Assembly: GCA_047605645.1 (NCBI GenBank)
Contig: JASGFJ010000005.1
Location: 62,001 to 126,000 of the forward strand
Origin: UBA1309 sp047605645
GTDB taxonomy: Bacteria; Bacteroidota; Bacteroidia; Bacteroidales; Dysgonomonadaceae
DNA length: 64,000 nt
Reading direction: 5' to 3'
The notes beneath the pieces are model-generated. The model saw only the letters and a program-made list of their open reading frames with translations, was not told the origin of the DNA and searched no databases. Positions 1 through 8,108 of the stretch are shown here, piece after piece. Positions within the stretch are counted from its first letter, which is position 1, and the number at the start of each line of letters is the position of its first letter. Made by a program: the position numbers and the translations under genes.

Positions 1-1
1 G

Positions 2-295
2 GGATACATTTCGATAGAGCATCATTCTGAAAACTCACACAAAACTAAAATTCATAAAGCATACATCCATTCATCCAAACAAGGTGGCGGAATAGGAAGG
101 AGGCTTTTTGACTTTGCGGCCAATGAAGCCTTGAAGAATGGAGATAAAGCAATTTACCTGAATGTCAATAAATACAATACAAAAGCAATCGCTTTTTATG
201 AAAAATATGGTATGAGCAATGTCAAAAGCGAAATCATAGATATTGGAAACGGGTATATTATGGATGATTTCGTCTATGAAAAGTTACTGAAGTAG
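2..295 (+). CDS. GNAT-family N-acetyltransferase, C-terminal part (5' end outside window)
   Basis: An open frame runs from base 2 to a TAG at 293-295 and gives 97 residues with no start, so the gene begins before the window. The fragment opens with GYISIE, a beta strand, then carries QGGGIGRRL, the Q/RxxGxG/A loop that binds the acetyl-CoA pyrophosphate. It later has NKYNTKAIAFYEKYG, the usual last conserved GNAT segment. It should transfer an acetyl group from acetyl-CoA to an amine, but the substrate cannot be told. The next gene starts 28 bases downstream on the same strand, so the two could share a transcript. Confidence 0.85.
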   Translation, partial: GYISIEHHSENSHKTKIHKAYIHSSKQGGGIGRRLFDFAANEALKNGDKAIYLNVNKYNTKAIAFYEKYGMSNVKSEIIDIGNGYIMDDFVYEKLLK

Positions 296-323
296 ACACT
301 ATAAATACCAAAACTCTTACAAC

Positions 324-1232
324 ATGAACAATTTTCAAGAACAAAAGCATCAAAAGCATCTCACAAACACAAGGACGATAATCACCCTTGTACTGCTATT
401 GGTTTGTCTGTCTTTTACAGCGAATGCCCAACCAATGACCACGGATTTGGGAAGCATGTTCTATTTGTCGTCAAAAACAGATTATTATGTCTTTTCAACG
501 AAGGCAAATATTCATTCTGCTCCGAAAGCAGATTCTCAGATTATAGACCAATTGAAAAGCGGTGAGGCCGTCCAGGTGAAACGGACTTCCATTGATTTTA
601 ATAATGTATATACAAGCCATGGAATCACTTCTCCATGGGCAGAAATCATGTATACAAGTCCTTCCGGAGAAAAAAGCGGATACATTTGGCTGGCTAATCT
701 GGCCATATCTGAATTTAAAATTTCAAATAGCCGTTTTTTGCTCGGGATTGATTCAAGAATAACAAAGAAAGCAGATAATAAAAAAAATTATTGCGATTCT
801 GATTTTAATAAGTACATCTTCAAAGGCTTTGTCAACGATTCTCTTCAGATAACATATTCTTTCTTAGATAATAACTTTGATACATCTTTCAGTGAGATAA
901 CAATAATGTCGGGCATGGGACTTACCAATCTAAAGAATATCATTCGTTTCGGGACTTTAGGGGAAGCCTGTGGCGTACCTTCCAATTATTACTATTTTGG
1001 TTGGAATGGTCAGAAAATCATACCACTGCCCTCGCGTTATGAAGTCGGTGATGCCGGCTCATTTCATCATTCCGAGAAAATTATTTTTCCAAAGGAGAAA
1101 GGAGGAAAACCCAACACCATCATTAAAATTATTGAAAACTATGAGTTTAATGAAAAGAAAAACGATTATGTGAAAACAGAAAATAAGCGCAAAACATTCT
1201 TTTGGAAGGGCTCAGGATATATTGAGAACTGA
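324..1232 (+). CDS. Secreted protein with bacterial SH3-like domain
   Basis: A 302-residue protein. The first 36 residues form a signal peptide: a basic Lys/Arg/His-rich start, the hydrophobic stretch IITLVLLLVCLSF, then a cut after TANAQ. Residues about 50-128 look like a bacterial SH3 (SH3b) domain: TKANIHSAPKADS, then KSGEAVQV, and ending GYIWLANLA. The rest, about residues 129-302, is not recognised. SH3b domains in exported proteins often bind peptidoglycan or other wall ligands, so an envelope role is inferred. It follows the acetyltransferase closely. The -7-like box TATTTTTG at 1233-1240, right after its stop, suggests the next gene has its own promoter. Confidence 0.75.
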   Translation: MNNFQEQKHQKHLTNTRTIITLVLLLVCLSFTANAQPMTTDLGSMFYLSSKTDYYVFSTKANIHSAPKADSQIIDQLKSGEAVQVKRTSIDFNNVYTSHGITSPWAEIMYTSPSGEKSGYIWLANLAISEFKISNSRFLLGIDSRITKKADNKKNYCDSDFNKYIFKGFVNDSLQITYSFLDNNFDTSFSEITIMSGMGLTNLKNIIRFGTLGEACGVPSNYYYFGWNGQKIIPLPSRYEVGDAGSFHHSEKIIFPKEKGGKPNTIIKIIENYEFNEKKNDYVKTENKRKTFFWKGSGYIEN

Positions 1233-1287
1233 TATTTTTGACTATTTTTATAGGAAATTAGTTGCTTATTTTTTAATAGACTAAATC

Positions 1288-4251
1288 ATGATAGACACTC
1301 AACACCTTGATTTCGTAGATACATCCTTTGCGAACTTAATGTCGAAAAGAATCTTTAATATTCTGCTATTCGCAACCAAATATGATACGTTTATATTGGA
1401 AGACGACGGACGTATTGATGAGCAGATATTTAATGAATACACTTCTCTGAATCTTCGTTACGCACCACGTTTTACACAGGTAACCAGTGAAGAACAGGCC
1501 ATTGAGGCTCTGAATGAGAATCGCTACGAACTTATCATTTATATGCCCAATCTTGACGAGCCGGATGTTCTTCAGATAATGCATCATATCAAAGCCGTTC
1601 ATCCGGATATTCCATTCGTAGTACTGGCTCCCTTTTCGAAGGAATTGATGAAGAGAATCCCGAAGGAAAAATTATCCTTTGTCGATTATGTTTTCAGCTG
1701 GTTGGGTAATTCGGAGTTACTTTTAGCTATCATCAAACTCATTGAAGATTCTATGAATGTCGAGCATGATACCATTGAGGTCGGTGTTCAGGTTATTCTG
1801 CTAGTTGAAGATTCTGTCCGTTTCTATTCATCTGCGCTTCCCATATTATATCGTCTGGTACTTGAAGAATCTATGAATTTTTCGAAGGAAGCCCTCAATG
1901 AGCATCAACAAATGCTTCGCAAACGTGGACGCCCCAAAATTTTGTTTGCGAAAAATTATGAAGAGGCTATAGGACTGTATAACAAGTATAAAGAAAATAT
2001 ATTGGGGGTAATTACCGATATGAGTTTTCCTCGTCACGGAGTTAAAGAAAAATTATCAGGATATTATCTTGCAAAATATATCAAGGCAACCGACAAACAT
2101 TTGCCCGTAATTATAACTTCTGCGGAAACCTGCAATAAAGAATATGCAGATGAACTCGATTTTAGTTTTCTTGATAAAAACTCCAAAAGCTTTCCCATTG
2201 ACTTAAAGAAAACCGTACGTCAAAAATTTGGTTTGGCAGATTTAATTATAATCAATCCCCAAACCAAAGAAGAACTATTGGTTATTCGCAATCTGAAAGA
2301 CTTACAGTATAAATTGAAAGATATTCCGGATGATTCGCTTAGCTATCACATGGCGCATAATCATTTCAGCCGGTTCTGCAATTCAAGAGCCATCTTTCCT
2401 GTAGGACAATATCTTAAAAATATTGATTTAAATACGATCACCATTGCCGAAGCGCGTGCCTTGCTGGGAAATGCAGTAGCGAAATACCGCAAAATGAAGA
2501 ATTCCGGCGTGGTAGCGGTATTCGAAAAAGACAGATACGATCAATGGTCTAATTTTGCCCGCATTGGCGATGGTTCGCTGGGAGGCAAAGGTAGAGGATT
2601 AGCATTTATGGGACATCTGGTGAAGATGAATCCGATTCTGAATACCAATCATAACCTTCAGGTTACAATTCCCAAAACGGTTGTCCTTTGTACAGACATT
2701 TTCGACGAATTTATGGAACGGAATCAATTGTATCCATTTGCTTTGTCGGAAACGGATGACGAAAAAATATTAAATGTTTTTCTGCGGGCAAGGCTTCCGG
2801 AACGTCTGATCGAAGATTTTATGACTTTTCTCGACACCATTCATAACCCGATAGCCATCCGTTCGTCCAGTATGTTGGAAGATTCGCATTATCAGCCATT
2901 TGCCGGAATATACTCAACGTACATGATTCCTTACCTGGATGATAAATATGAAACGTTGCATATTCTGACCGAATCCATAAAGGCTGTATATGCCTCTGTT
3001 TTCTTTAAGGAGAGTAAATCCTATATGACTGCCACTAAAAACCTTATCGACCAGGAGAAAATGGCTGTTGTACTCCAGGAACTGGTAGGCTCATCACATG
3101 AATCGCTTTTTTATCCAACTCTCTCTGGAGTAGCTCGTTCGCTGAATTTCTATCCGATCGGCAGTGAAAAGACTGAAGATGGAGTGGTTAATCTGGCAGT
3201 CGGACTTGGAAAATATATTGTAGACGGTGGAGTGACCCTTCGTGTATCTCCCGGATGTCCGCGTCATGTCCTTCAGCTTAGCACTGTAGAGATGGCATTG
3301 AGAGAAACTCAACGTTTTTTTTATGCTCTGAACATCAAAGATATCCCACCTCATTTTTCTGTAGATGACTCATTCAACCTTGAAAAAAATAATATTAAAG
3401 TAGCTGAAAAAGATAATCCTGTCTTTCGCTACATCGTATCCACTTATGATTTGGAAGACAATGTGATTCGTGAGGGGTTCTACCCCGGAGGAAGAAAGAT
3501 TATCTCTTTTGCGAACATTTTGCAGCACGACATGCTTCCCTTATCGGATACGTTAATGAACATATTGAAAATAGGCCAGCTAGAGATGGGACGTCCTATT
3601 GAAATTGAATTTGCTGTTGAGATGAAAGAGGCAAATATAGCAGTCTTTTACCTGCTGCAGATTCGTCCCATCGTCGATAATAAATTATCGGAAGACGCAA
3701 ATTTAGAAGCTACGCTTCCCCAAAATATATTAATGTATTCGACCAGTGCTCTCGGGCATGGCGTCAATAAAGATATTTCCGATATTGTATATGTAAAAAC
3801 TGAGAACTTCGATGCTTCTAATAACCAATTAATTGCAGATGAATTAGCTGAGCTGAATCAAGGCTTCGTAGATGAAGAACGCAATTATATGCTTGTTGGG
3901 CCAGGCAGATGGGGGTCGAGCGACCATTGGTTGGGAATTCCCGTGAAATGGGCTTTTATCAGCCAGGCACAACTAGTTGTAGAGTTCGGTTTGGAGAATT
4001 ACCGGATTGAACCAAGTCAGGGAACACATTTTTTCCAGAACCTGACTTCTTTCGGTGTCGGATATTTCACGATAAATCCATTTCTAAATCAAGGAGATAT
4101 TTTTGATGTCCACTTCCTGAATGCTCAACCCGCTGAATATGAATCGAAATTTATCAGGCATGTCCGTTTTACAGAGCCTATGACAATCAAGATTGACGGA
4201 AGAAAAAACATTGGCTTAGTCGAAAAGTCAGCGTCACCCCAAGATGAATAA
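1288..4251 (+). CDS. Receiver-domain / PEP-synthase-type ATP-grasp fusion protein
   Basis: A 987-residue cytoplasmic protein. Residues about 20-155 fold like a response-regulator receiver but have no Asp at the phosphorylation position (ELIIYMPNLD). A second receiver-like domain at about 168-310 keeps the acidic pair (LLVEDS, 172-177), a candidate acceptor D244 in VITDMSFP, the Ser/Thr in VIITSAE and a Lys near 297. Residues about 425-850 match the PPDK_N/PEP-synthase ATP-grasp: GDGSLGGKGRGLAF (428-440), IAIRSSSMLED (522-532), PFAGIYST, and EIEFAVEM followed by LLQIRPI. The last 130 residues carry LVGPGRWGSSDHWLG. No swivelling phospho-His domain (TxxGGxTxHxA) is seen, so ordinary PEP synthesis is unlikely. 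Likely a signal-gated phosphotransferase or ATP-dependent enzyme; the reaction is unknown. Automatic annotation would probably say phosphoenolpyruvate synthase. Confidence 0.8.
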   Translation: MIDTQHLDFVDTSFANLMSKRIFNILLFATKYDTFILEDDGRIDEQIFNEYTSLNLRYAPRFTQVTSEEQAIEALNENRYELIIYMPNLDEPDVLQIMHHIKAVHPDIPFVVLAPFSKELMKRIPKEKLSFVDYVFSWLGNSELLLAIIKLIEDSMNVEHDTIEVGVQVILLVEDSVRFYSSALPILYRLVLEESMNFSKEALNEHQQMLRKRGRPKILFAKNYEEAIGLYNKYKENILGVITDMSFPRHGVKEKLSGYYLAKYIKATDKHLPVIITSAETCNKEYADELDFSFLDKNSKSFPIDLKKTVRQKFGLADLIIINPQTKEELLVIRNLKDLQYKLKDIPDDSLSYHMAHNHFSRFCNSRAIFPVGQYLKNIDLNTITIAEARALLGNAVAKYRKMKNSGVVAVFEKDRYDQWSNFARIGDGSLGGKGRGLAFMGHLVKMNPILNTNHNLQVTIPKTVVLCTDIFDEFMERNQLYPFALSETDDEKILNVFLRARLPERLIEDFMTFLDTIHNPIAIRSSSMLEDSHYQPFAGIYSTYMIPYLDDKYETLHILTESIKAVYASVFFKESKSYMTATKNLIDQEKMAVVLQELVGSSHESLFYPTLSGVARSLNFYPIGSEKTEDGVVNLAVGLGKYIVDGGVTLRVSPGCPRHVLQLSTVEMALRETQRFFYALNIKDIPPHFSVDDSFNLEKNNIKVAEKDNPVFRYIVSTYDLEDNVIREGFYPGGRKIISFANILQHDMLPLSDTLMNILKIGQLEMGRPIEIEFAVEMKEANIAVFYLLQIRPIVDNKLSEDANLEATLPQNILMYSTSALGHGVNKDISDIVYVKTENFDASNNQLIADELAELNQGFVDEERNYMLVGPGRWGSSDHWLGIPVKWAFISQAQLVVEFGLENYRIEPSQGTHFFQNLTSFGVGYFTINPFLNQGDIFDVHFLNAQPAEYESKFIRHVRFTEPMTIKIDGRKNIGLVEKSASPQDE

Positions 4252-4340
4252 AAAAACGGCTGTCTAGAAAATTCTCTTTACCTTTTAAAAAAATTGAATA
4301 TTTAAAACCGAGTTTCAGATATACAGCCGCAGAAATGTAT

Positions 4341-4380
4341 AAAAAAGAGGTTGCTTCAATAGTAGAAACAACCTCTTTTT
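4341..4380. terminator. Bidirectional intrinsic terminator
   Basis: Perfect 8-bp arms, AGAGGTTG at 4346-4353 and CAACCTCT at 4369-4376, flanked by A6 on the left and T-rich sequence on the right. It can therefore stop transcription from both convergent neighbours, the ATP-grasp fusion (plus) and pyrD (minus). Confidence 0.8.
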
Positions 4381-4409
4381 ATAATTGTAAATTACAGTAG
4401 GATAGGGGA

Positions 4410-5321
4410 TTAGATATTCATTGCACCCACTAAATCTCTAACCGAATCGATTTTATTATCTTCCAGATACTTTGCTATTCCATCTACAACTTTCTCCGAA
4501 ACAGAAGGATCTACAAAATTATAAGTACCGATCTGTATTGCAGACGAACCTGCCAAAATAAACTCTATTGCATCTTCCCAACAAGAGATACCTCCCATTC
4601 CAATTACCGGAATTCTCACAGCATTATATGTCTGCCAGACCATTCTCAAAGCTACCGGCTTCACACAAGGCCCCGAAAGTCCTCCTGTGACTGTTGAGAG
4701 TTTGGGTTTTCGGCTTTTTATGTCAACAGCCATTCCTAAAAGAGTATTTATCAAAGAAACGGCATCTGCACCTTCTGCTTCTACTGCACGTGCGATTTCC
4801 GTAATATCCGTTACATTAGGAGAAAGCTTTACGATCAATGTCTTTGCGAATACCTCACGCACGGCACGAGTAACATCGCTTGCTGATGCAGCACATGTTC
4901 CAAAAGCCATTCCCCCTTCCTTAACGTTGGGGCAGGAAATATTCAATTCAATAGCGGGAATTTTATCCAGATTAGCTAATTTTTCCGCACATTCCGCATA
5001 GTCCTCAATCGTCGAGCCGGAAACATTAACGATGATATTCGTATCAAAATTTTTAATCTCCGGATATATGTTTTCAATGAAATAATCAACGCCCTTGTTC
5101 TGTAAACCCACTGCATTCAACATGCCGGAAGGGGTCTCTGCCATACGAGGATAATCATTCCCTTCACGTGCGCGAAGAGTAGTTCCTTTTACAAAAATAC
5201 CACCCAGTCGCGACAAGTCGACATAGTCACAAAATTCTTTTCCGTAACCAAAAGTTCCCGATGCTGTCATCACCGGGTTCTTCAATTGTAAACTACCGAT
5301 GTTAATTTTCAAATTGTCCAT
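4410..5321 (-). CDS. pyrD: Dihydroorotate dehydrogenase B, catalytic subunit
   Basis: 303 residues, full length for the class 1B enzyme. It oxidises dihydroorotate to orotate with FMN in de novo pyrimidine synthesis, in the cytoplasm. The N-terminus (IGSLQLKNPVMTASGTFGYG) is typical. The catalytic base is Cys130 in ELNISCPNVKEGG; a Cys here rather than Ser marks class 1. FMN-binding segments follow: VKLSPNVTDI, LINTLLGMAVD, TGGLSGPCVKP and GMGGISCWEDA. The ATG at 5321 lies inside the 3' end of pyrK (13-base overlap), so the two subunits are translationally linked, as expected for the PyrD2-PyrK2 heterotetramer that passes electrons to NAD+. Confidence 0.96.
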   Translation of the reverse strand: MDNLKINIGSLQLKNPVMTASGTFGYGKEFCDYVDLSRLGGIFVKGTTLRAREGNDYPRMAETPSGMLNAVGLQNKGVDYFIENIYPEIKNFDTNIIVNVSGSTIEDYAECAEKLANLDKIPAIELNISCPNVKEGGMAFGTCAASASDVTRAVREVFAKTLIVKLSPNVTDITEIARAVEAEGADAVSLINTLLGMAVDIKSRKPKLSTVTGGLSGPCVKPVALRMVWQTYNAVRIPVIGMGGISCWEDAIEFILAGSSAIQIGTYNFVDPSVSEKVVDGIAKYLEDNKIDSVRDLVGAMNI

Positions 5322-6088
5322 GTTAACTTTTCTATATTAAATACGGGACCTTCTGAGCATACACAAATGTTCCCGTCGCGAGTTTTCTCCACACAGCATA
5401 AACAAGTGCCAATCCCGCATCCCATAAGGTTTTCGAGAGAAGCTTCACATTCTATATTCTGCATTTTTGCATAATTGGCAACGGCCATCATCATTGGTTT
5501 AGGACCGCATGTGTAGACCCTTGTAAAATTTACATTTTGAAGAATACTGTGGTTTGTAACATAGCCTTTTTCTCCAAATGTACCGTCTTCTGTTGTACAA
5601 TAGATTTCTCCGTACCGACTAAATTCTTCCAATTGCGTCAAATCGGATTTTGATCGCGCTCCTAATAAAAAAACAGGATGTTGCCCATGTTGTTTGAGAT
5701 GATATCCGAGGTATAAAAGCGGGGCAGTTCCGACACCTCCGCCAACCAGAAGACATCGCTTGCCTTCTTCGCCCGAAATAGTAAATCCATTCCCTAAAGG
5801 AATCAATAAATTTACGGTATCTCCTGTTTTGTACTGACTCATTTTCCGCGTACCGTCGCCAATAGCCTGAACGAGTAGCCATAGGAGGTTCTTCTCTTTT
5901 TCAATAAAATTGATGGAAATCGGGCGTCTCAGAAACGTTTTTGGGGAATTCTCGACCAATACCTCTACAAACTGACCGGGCTTCATATCGGCTAGAATTT
6001 CGCCGTTTTTAGGGGTCATCTTGATCAGGAAATAGGTTTGGTTGAGTTGGATGTTTTCTTTGACAACAAAGTCAAGCATTTTTTTCAT
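5309..6088 (-). CDS. pyrK: Dihydroorotate dehydrogenase B, electron-transfer subunit
   Basis: Takes electrons from PyrD and reduces NAD+ through FAD and a [2Fe-2S] cluster. The frame is open to a TTG at 6142, but the first ATG is at 6088 (259 residues), close to the usual length, and a second ATG lies three codons later at 6079. I take 6088. In that numbering, LRRPISI (about 54-60) is the FAD-binding motif and LLVGGGVGTAPL (about 113-124) the nucleotide-binding loop. Cysteines 224, 229, 232 and 244 show the 5-3-12 spacing of the PyrK iron-sulfur cluster. A -7 element at 6240-6247 would give a leader of roughly 145 nt. Confidence 0.94.
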   Translation of the reverse strand: MKKMLDFVVKENIQLNQTYFLIKMTPKNGEILADMKPGQFVEVLVENSPKTFLRRPISINFIEKEKNLLWLLVQAIGDGTRKMSQYKTGDTVNLLIPLGNGFTISGEEGKRCLLVGGGVGTAPLLYLGYHLKQHGQHPVFLLGARSKSDLTQLEEFSRYGEIYCTTEDGTFGEKGYVTNHSILQNVNFTRVYTCGPKPMMMAVANYAKMQNIECEASLENLMGCGIGTCLCCVEKTRDGNICVCSEGPVFNIEKLTWTI

Positions 6089-6239
6089 GAAACTCAGCAA
6101 TAATAGTTGATTATTTTCTTTACGAATGAATAAACCATTCAAAAAATTAGTTTCTCAATATCTCAATTATTCAATTCGGGAAATATGCAATATATGAAGC
6201 TCCGTCATTTCATATTAACTGCTGTCTCGAAAAACTATG

Positions 6240-6270
6240 CAAATGTACAACTTTTAAAATTTATGGCGAA
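6240..6270 (-). promoter_or_regulatory. Bacteroidota-type promoter for pyrK-pyrD
   Basis: On the minus strand TACATTTG (6247 to 6240) matches the TAnnTTTG -7 consensus exactly. TTCG lies 19 nt upstream (6270 to 6267), one base off the TTTG -33 box. Transcription would start near 6232. Confidence 0.6.
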
Positions 6271-6349
6271 TTTTAGGTTGTATAAACTGCCGGAGAAGTA
6301 ACCGGTTATTTTTAGACGTTCCGCTATCGTTCAATTGACAGATTCATCG

Positions 6350-6874
6350 CTATGATTTCTTCCTGGTTTCAAATATCTCCGGATTAAAGGTTTCAAAGGT
6401 ATTATCTGAGTAATAGATAATTATTTTAGTTATTTTTTTCTCTACAACAATTGACGGATTAACACCTTGTTTTTCTGTATTTTGAATAATATTATGAGGT
6501 GCTTTAACCTCTATTTCCTTGCGATATTCAGATGTAGGCTGAGCTATAGGCATAGATCCTGCACCCTCGTGGGCTTGAGAATCACTGAAAAGATCTCGCT
6601 GAAGAGGTTGCTCGGGATTTTGTCGAATCTGGCCGGAAGCTTCAGACTGATGCATGAGAGTTGCCTGTTTTAGCATCGTTCCTTGCCCCGTAAGTAACCA
6701 AGTGGAATCGATGTAGTCAATCTTAGATAAAATCTTTGTCATGACCTCTAAACTGGGTTTATTTCGTCCGTTGAGAATATGTGACATCACTGCTCTTCCG
6801 ATATCAATGTAATCAGCAAAGTGAGCCGGAGTCATTCCTTCATATTCCATTACTTGTTTTATACGTTCAACCAT
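6350..6874 (-). CDS. XRE-type helix-turn-helix transcriptional regulator
   Basis: 174 residues from the ATG at 6874. A longer reading to a TTG at 6904 is rejected because that codon lies inside a near-perfect promoter. Residues about 1-65 are a lambda-repressor-like HTH: MVERIKQVMEYEGMTPAHFA, then the recognition-helix region IGRAVMSHILNGRNKPSLEV. The middle is Gln/Ser-rich and probably flexible. The C-terminus, about 125-174, is a short beta-rich segment (KKITKIIIYYSDNTFETF). It probably binds DNA as a dimer; its targets are unknown. It stands alone upstream of pyrKD, facing a long AT-rich region with repeated ACATTTGT sites, one of which is in its own promoter. Confidence 0.85.
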   Translation of the reverse strand: MVERIKQVMEYEGMTPAHFADYIDIGRAVMSHILNGRNKPSLEVMTKILSKIDYIDSTWLLTGQGTMLKQATLMHQSEASGQIRQNPEQPLQRDLFSDSQAHEGAGSMPIAQPTSEYRKEIEVKAPHNIIQNTEKQGVNPSIVVEKKITKIIIYYSDNTFETFNPEIFETRKKS

Positions 6875-6901
6875 CACTACATCTGTAAATTTATGACAAG
6901 A

Positions 6902-6933
6902 CAAATGTAATTCATTAAAATCACAAATGCAAA
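6902..6933 (-). promoter_or_regulatory. Promoter of the HTH regulator gene
   Basis: Minus strand: TTTG (6933 to 6930), exactly 20 nt, then TACATTTG (6909 to 6902). This is a perfect Bacteroidota -33/-7 pair. It places the transcript start near 6894, about 20 nt before the ATG at 6874, and so fixes the start codon. The -7 box contains the octamer ACATTTGT that recurs at 7219-7375. Confidence 0.75.
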
Positions 6934-7951
6934 TTATAATTGTAAATTATAAAATATACACTTGTCGACGTATTTTATACTTTTGTGAGTTTACGGATGT
7001 ATACAGCTAAAAAATGGAATGGATTTAAACTTTACATAATCATACTATATATATGGTTTTTATAGTGTTATATCTAAATATATATACTAAATAAGGGATT
7101 ATTCCGGAATATAGTTGTAATTTGAGTGATATATTAAAGTATAAGATTATAAATTCTATATATATTACTGATTTTAAATATATTATATATACATTAGTAG
7201 GTGTTTTTTCAAGGAAACACATTTGTTATATAGATTGATTTAGATACAAATATATACCCGCAAACAATATTCACATATATATTAAATATTGCATTAAAGT
7301 ACATTTGTGAGATAATGTTTAATAGCGTAGGTTACAAATGTGTGCTTTGCGTCAATGTTAGTAATATACATTTGTATTTAACAACAAAACTATACATGTC
7401 ATCTTGTCATGTATAGGTAAAGATTACATTTATCTTAATTTATAATTCCGGCATGAAAAAACTCCTTGTATTATTTAGATAAATTTTTCTTATATACAAT
7501 ACTATTTACTTTTTAGGAATGTGCTCCGGATAACAAGTTTCAGGAAGGTCCATTTTTAACCTTTCCTTTATATGATTTTACGCCTGCTATACCTGCTTAT
7601 TGCCTTTTTAGACGTATTGTATGGTTCTTATGTTCTTATAGCCTATAAGAGAAATAAAAGCCTTCAGAAGCATCACTACGATATTCAATATTTTCCTATA
7701 CATACAAGAAAACAAATTTTTCCTCTTCCTGACAAGGATTTTATTCAAATCTATCAGAATTAAATATATCGTACAAAGGATAAGGAGATTTAAAATACGG
7801 CAAGGATTTGAGGTTAATATTTGGAAGTAAAATGAAGGTATAGGCGGCCTTATTTGCTTTAGCATGCTCCCTTCGAGAATATATAGAAATAGAATGGGGA
7901 TCAAAAAAAATATCTTCTGGTGTTACTAAACCTTCCAAAGGGAAATTCAAA
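6934..7951. other. AT-rich non-coding or decayed region
   Basis: About 1 kb with no convincing gene. It is very AT-rich between 7000 and 7500, contains four further ACATTTGT/ACAAATGT octamers, and holds an 8-bp inverted repeat TATACATG/CATGTATA (7391-7398, 7408-7415). The short frames at 7572-7763 (plus) and 7608-7904 (minus) lie over each other with no recognisable domain. The start-like string at 7453 encodes only nine residues (MKKLLVLFR). I read the stretch as regulatory DNA on the left and gene decay on the right. Confidence 0.5.
7219..7375. repeat. Four ACATTTGT octamers, three spaced about three helical turns apart
   Basis: ACATTTGT occurs at 7219-7226, 7301-7308 and 7368-7375, and its complement at 7334-7341. 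The last three start 33 and 34 bases apart with alternating orientation. A fifth copy is at 6901-6908 in the regulator's promoter. Two copies (7301, 7368) read TACATTTG and so also fit a plus-strand -7 box. They could be operators for the adjacent HTH protein or tandem promoters. Confidence 0.45.
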
Positions 7952-7965
7952 GTTTTCTCTACTCA
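7741..7965 (-). pseudogene. Possible gene remnant
   Basis: A minus-strand frame opens after a TGA (7963-7965) and runs about 73 residues to a stop at 7741. It reads VEKTLNFPLEGLVTP at the top and KSLPYFKSPYPLYDIF near the end. The composition is protein-like, but there is no ATG start, no usable upstream frame and no domain I recognise. The upstream stop lies inside a 15-bp inverted repeat, as if an insertion or rearrangement had cut the gene. A chance open frame is also possible. Confidence 0.25.
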
Positions 7966-8015
7966 ATTTTTTTATCCAGGTAGGATAATTCCAGGCACTA
8001 TTGAGTAGAGAAAAC
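7952..8015. repeat. 15-bp perfect inverted repeat with nested hairpin
   Basis: GTTTTCTCTACTCAA at 7952-7966 and its exact complement at 8001-8015 flank 34 nt. The spacer itself folds as TTATCC-AGGTA-GGATAA (7972-7988). No T-run follows in either direction, so it is not an ordinary terminator. Its size resembles a second repeat of the same layout at 43536-43600. Confidence 0.7.
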
Positions 8016-8044
8016 GAAGATGTCAGAAATAACAACCGGGAATG

Positions 8045-8080
8045 TAAAAAAAGTCCTTCCCTCATACGAGGAAAGGACTT
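8045..8080 (-). terminator. Intrinsic terminator of the rpsF-rpsR-rplI operon
   Basis: On the minus strand AAGTCCTTT-CCTC-GTAT-GAGG-GAAGGACTT forms a 13-bp stem with one bulged base, followed by seven T residues. It lies about 30 bases past the rplI stop. Confidence 0.85.
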
Positions 8081-8108
8081 CTATCGAGTTTAAATCGGAT
8101 TTCTCTGA

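Noticed and set aside
1288..1640. First receiver-like domain as a phosphorylated switch
   Set aside because: The acceptor position in ELIIYMPNLD is not Asp, so only the second receiver is a candidate.
7572..7904. Overlapping short frames on both strands as possible membrane proteins
   Set aside because: Hydrophobicity comes from AT-rich composition; the two frames exclude each other and neither has a domain or promoter.
7952..8015. Phase-variable invertible promoter
   Set aside because: The 34-nt spacer contains no -7/-33 pair, and no recombinase gene is in the window.
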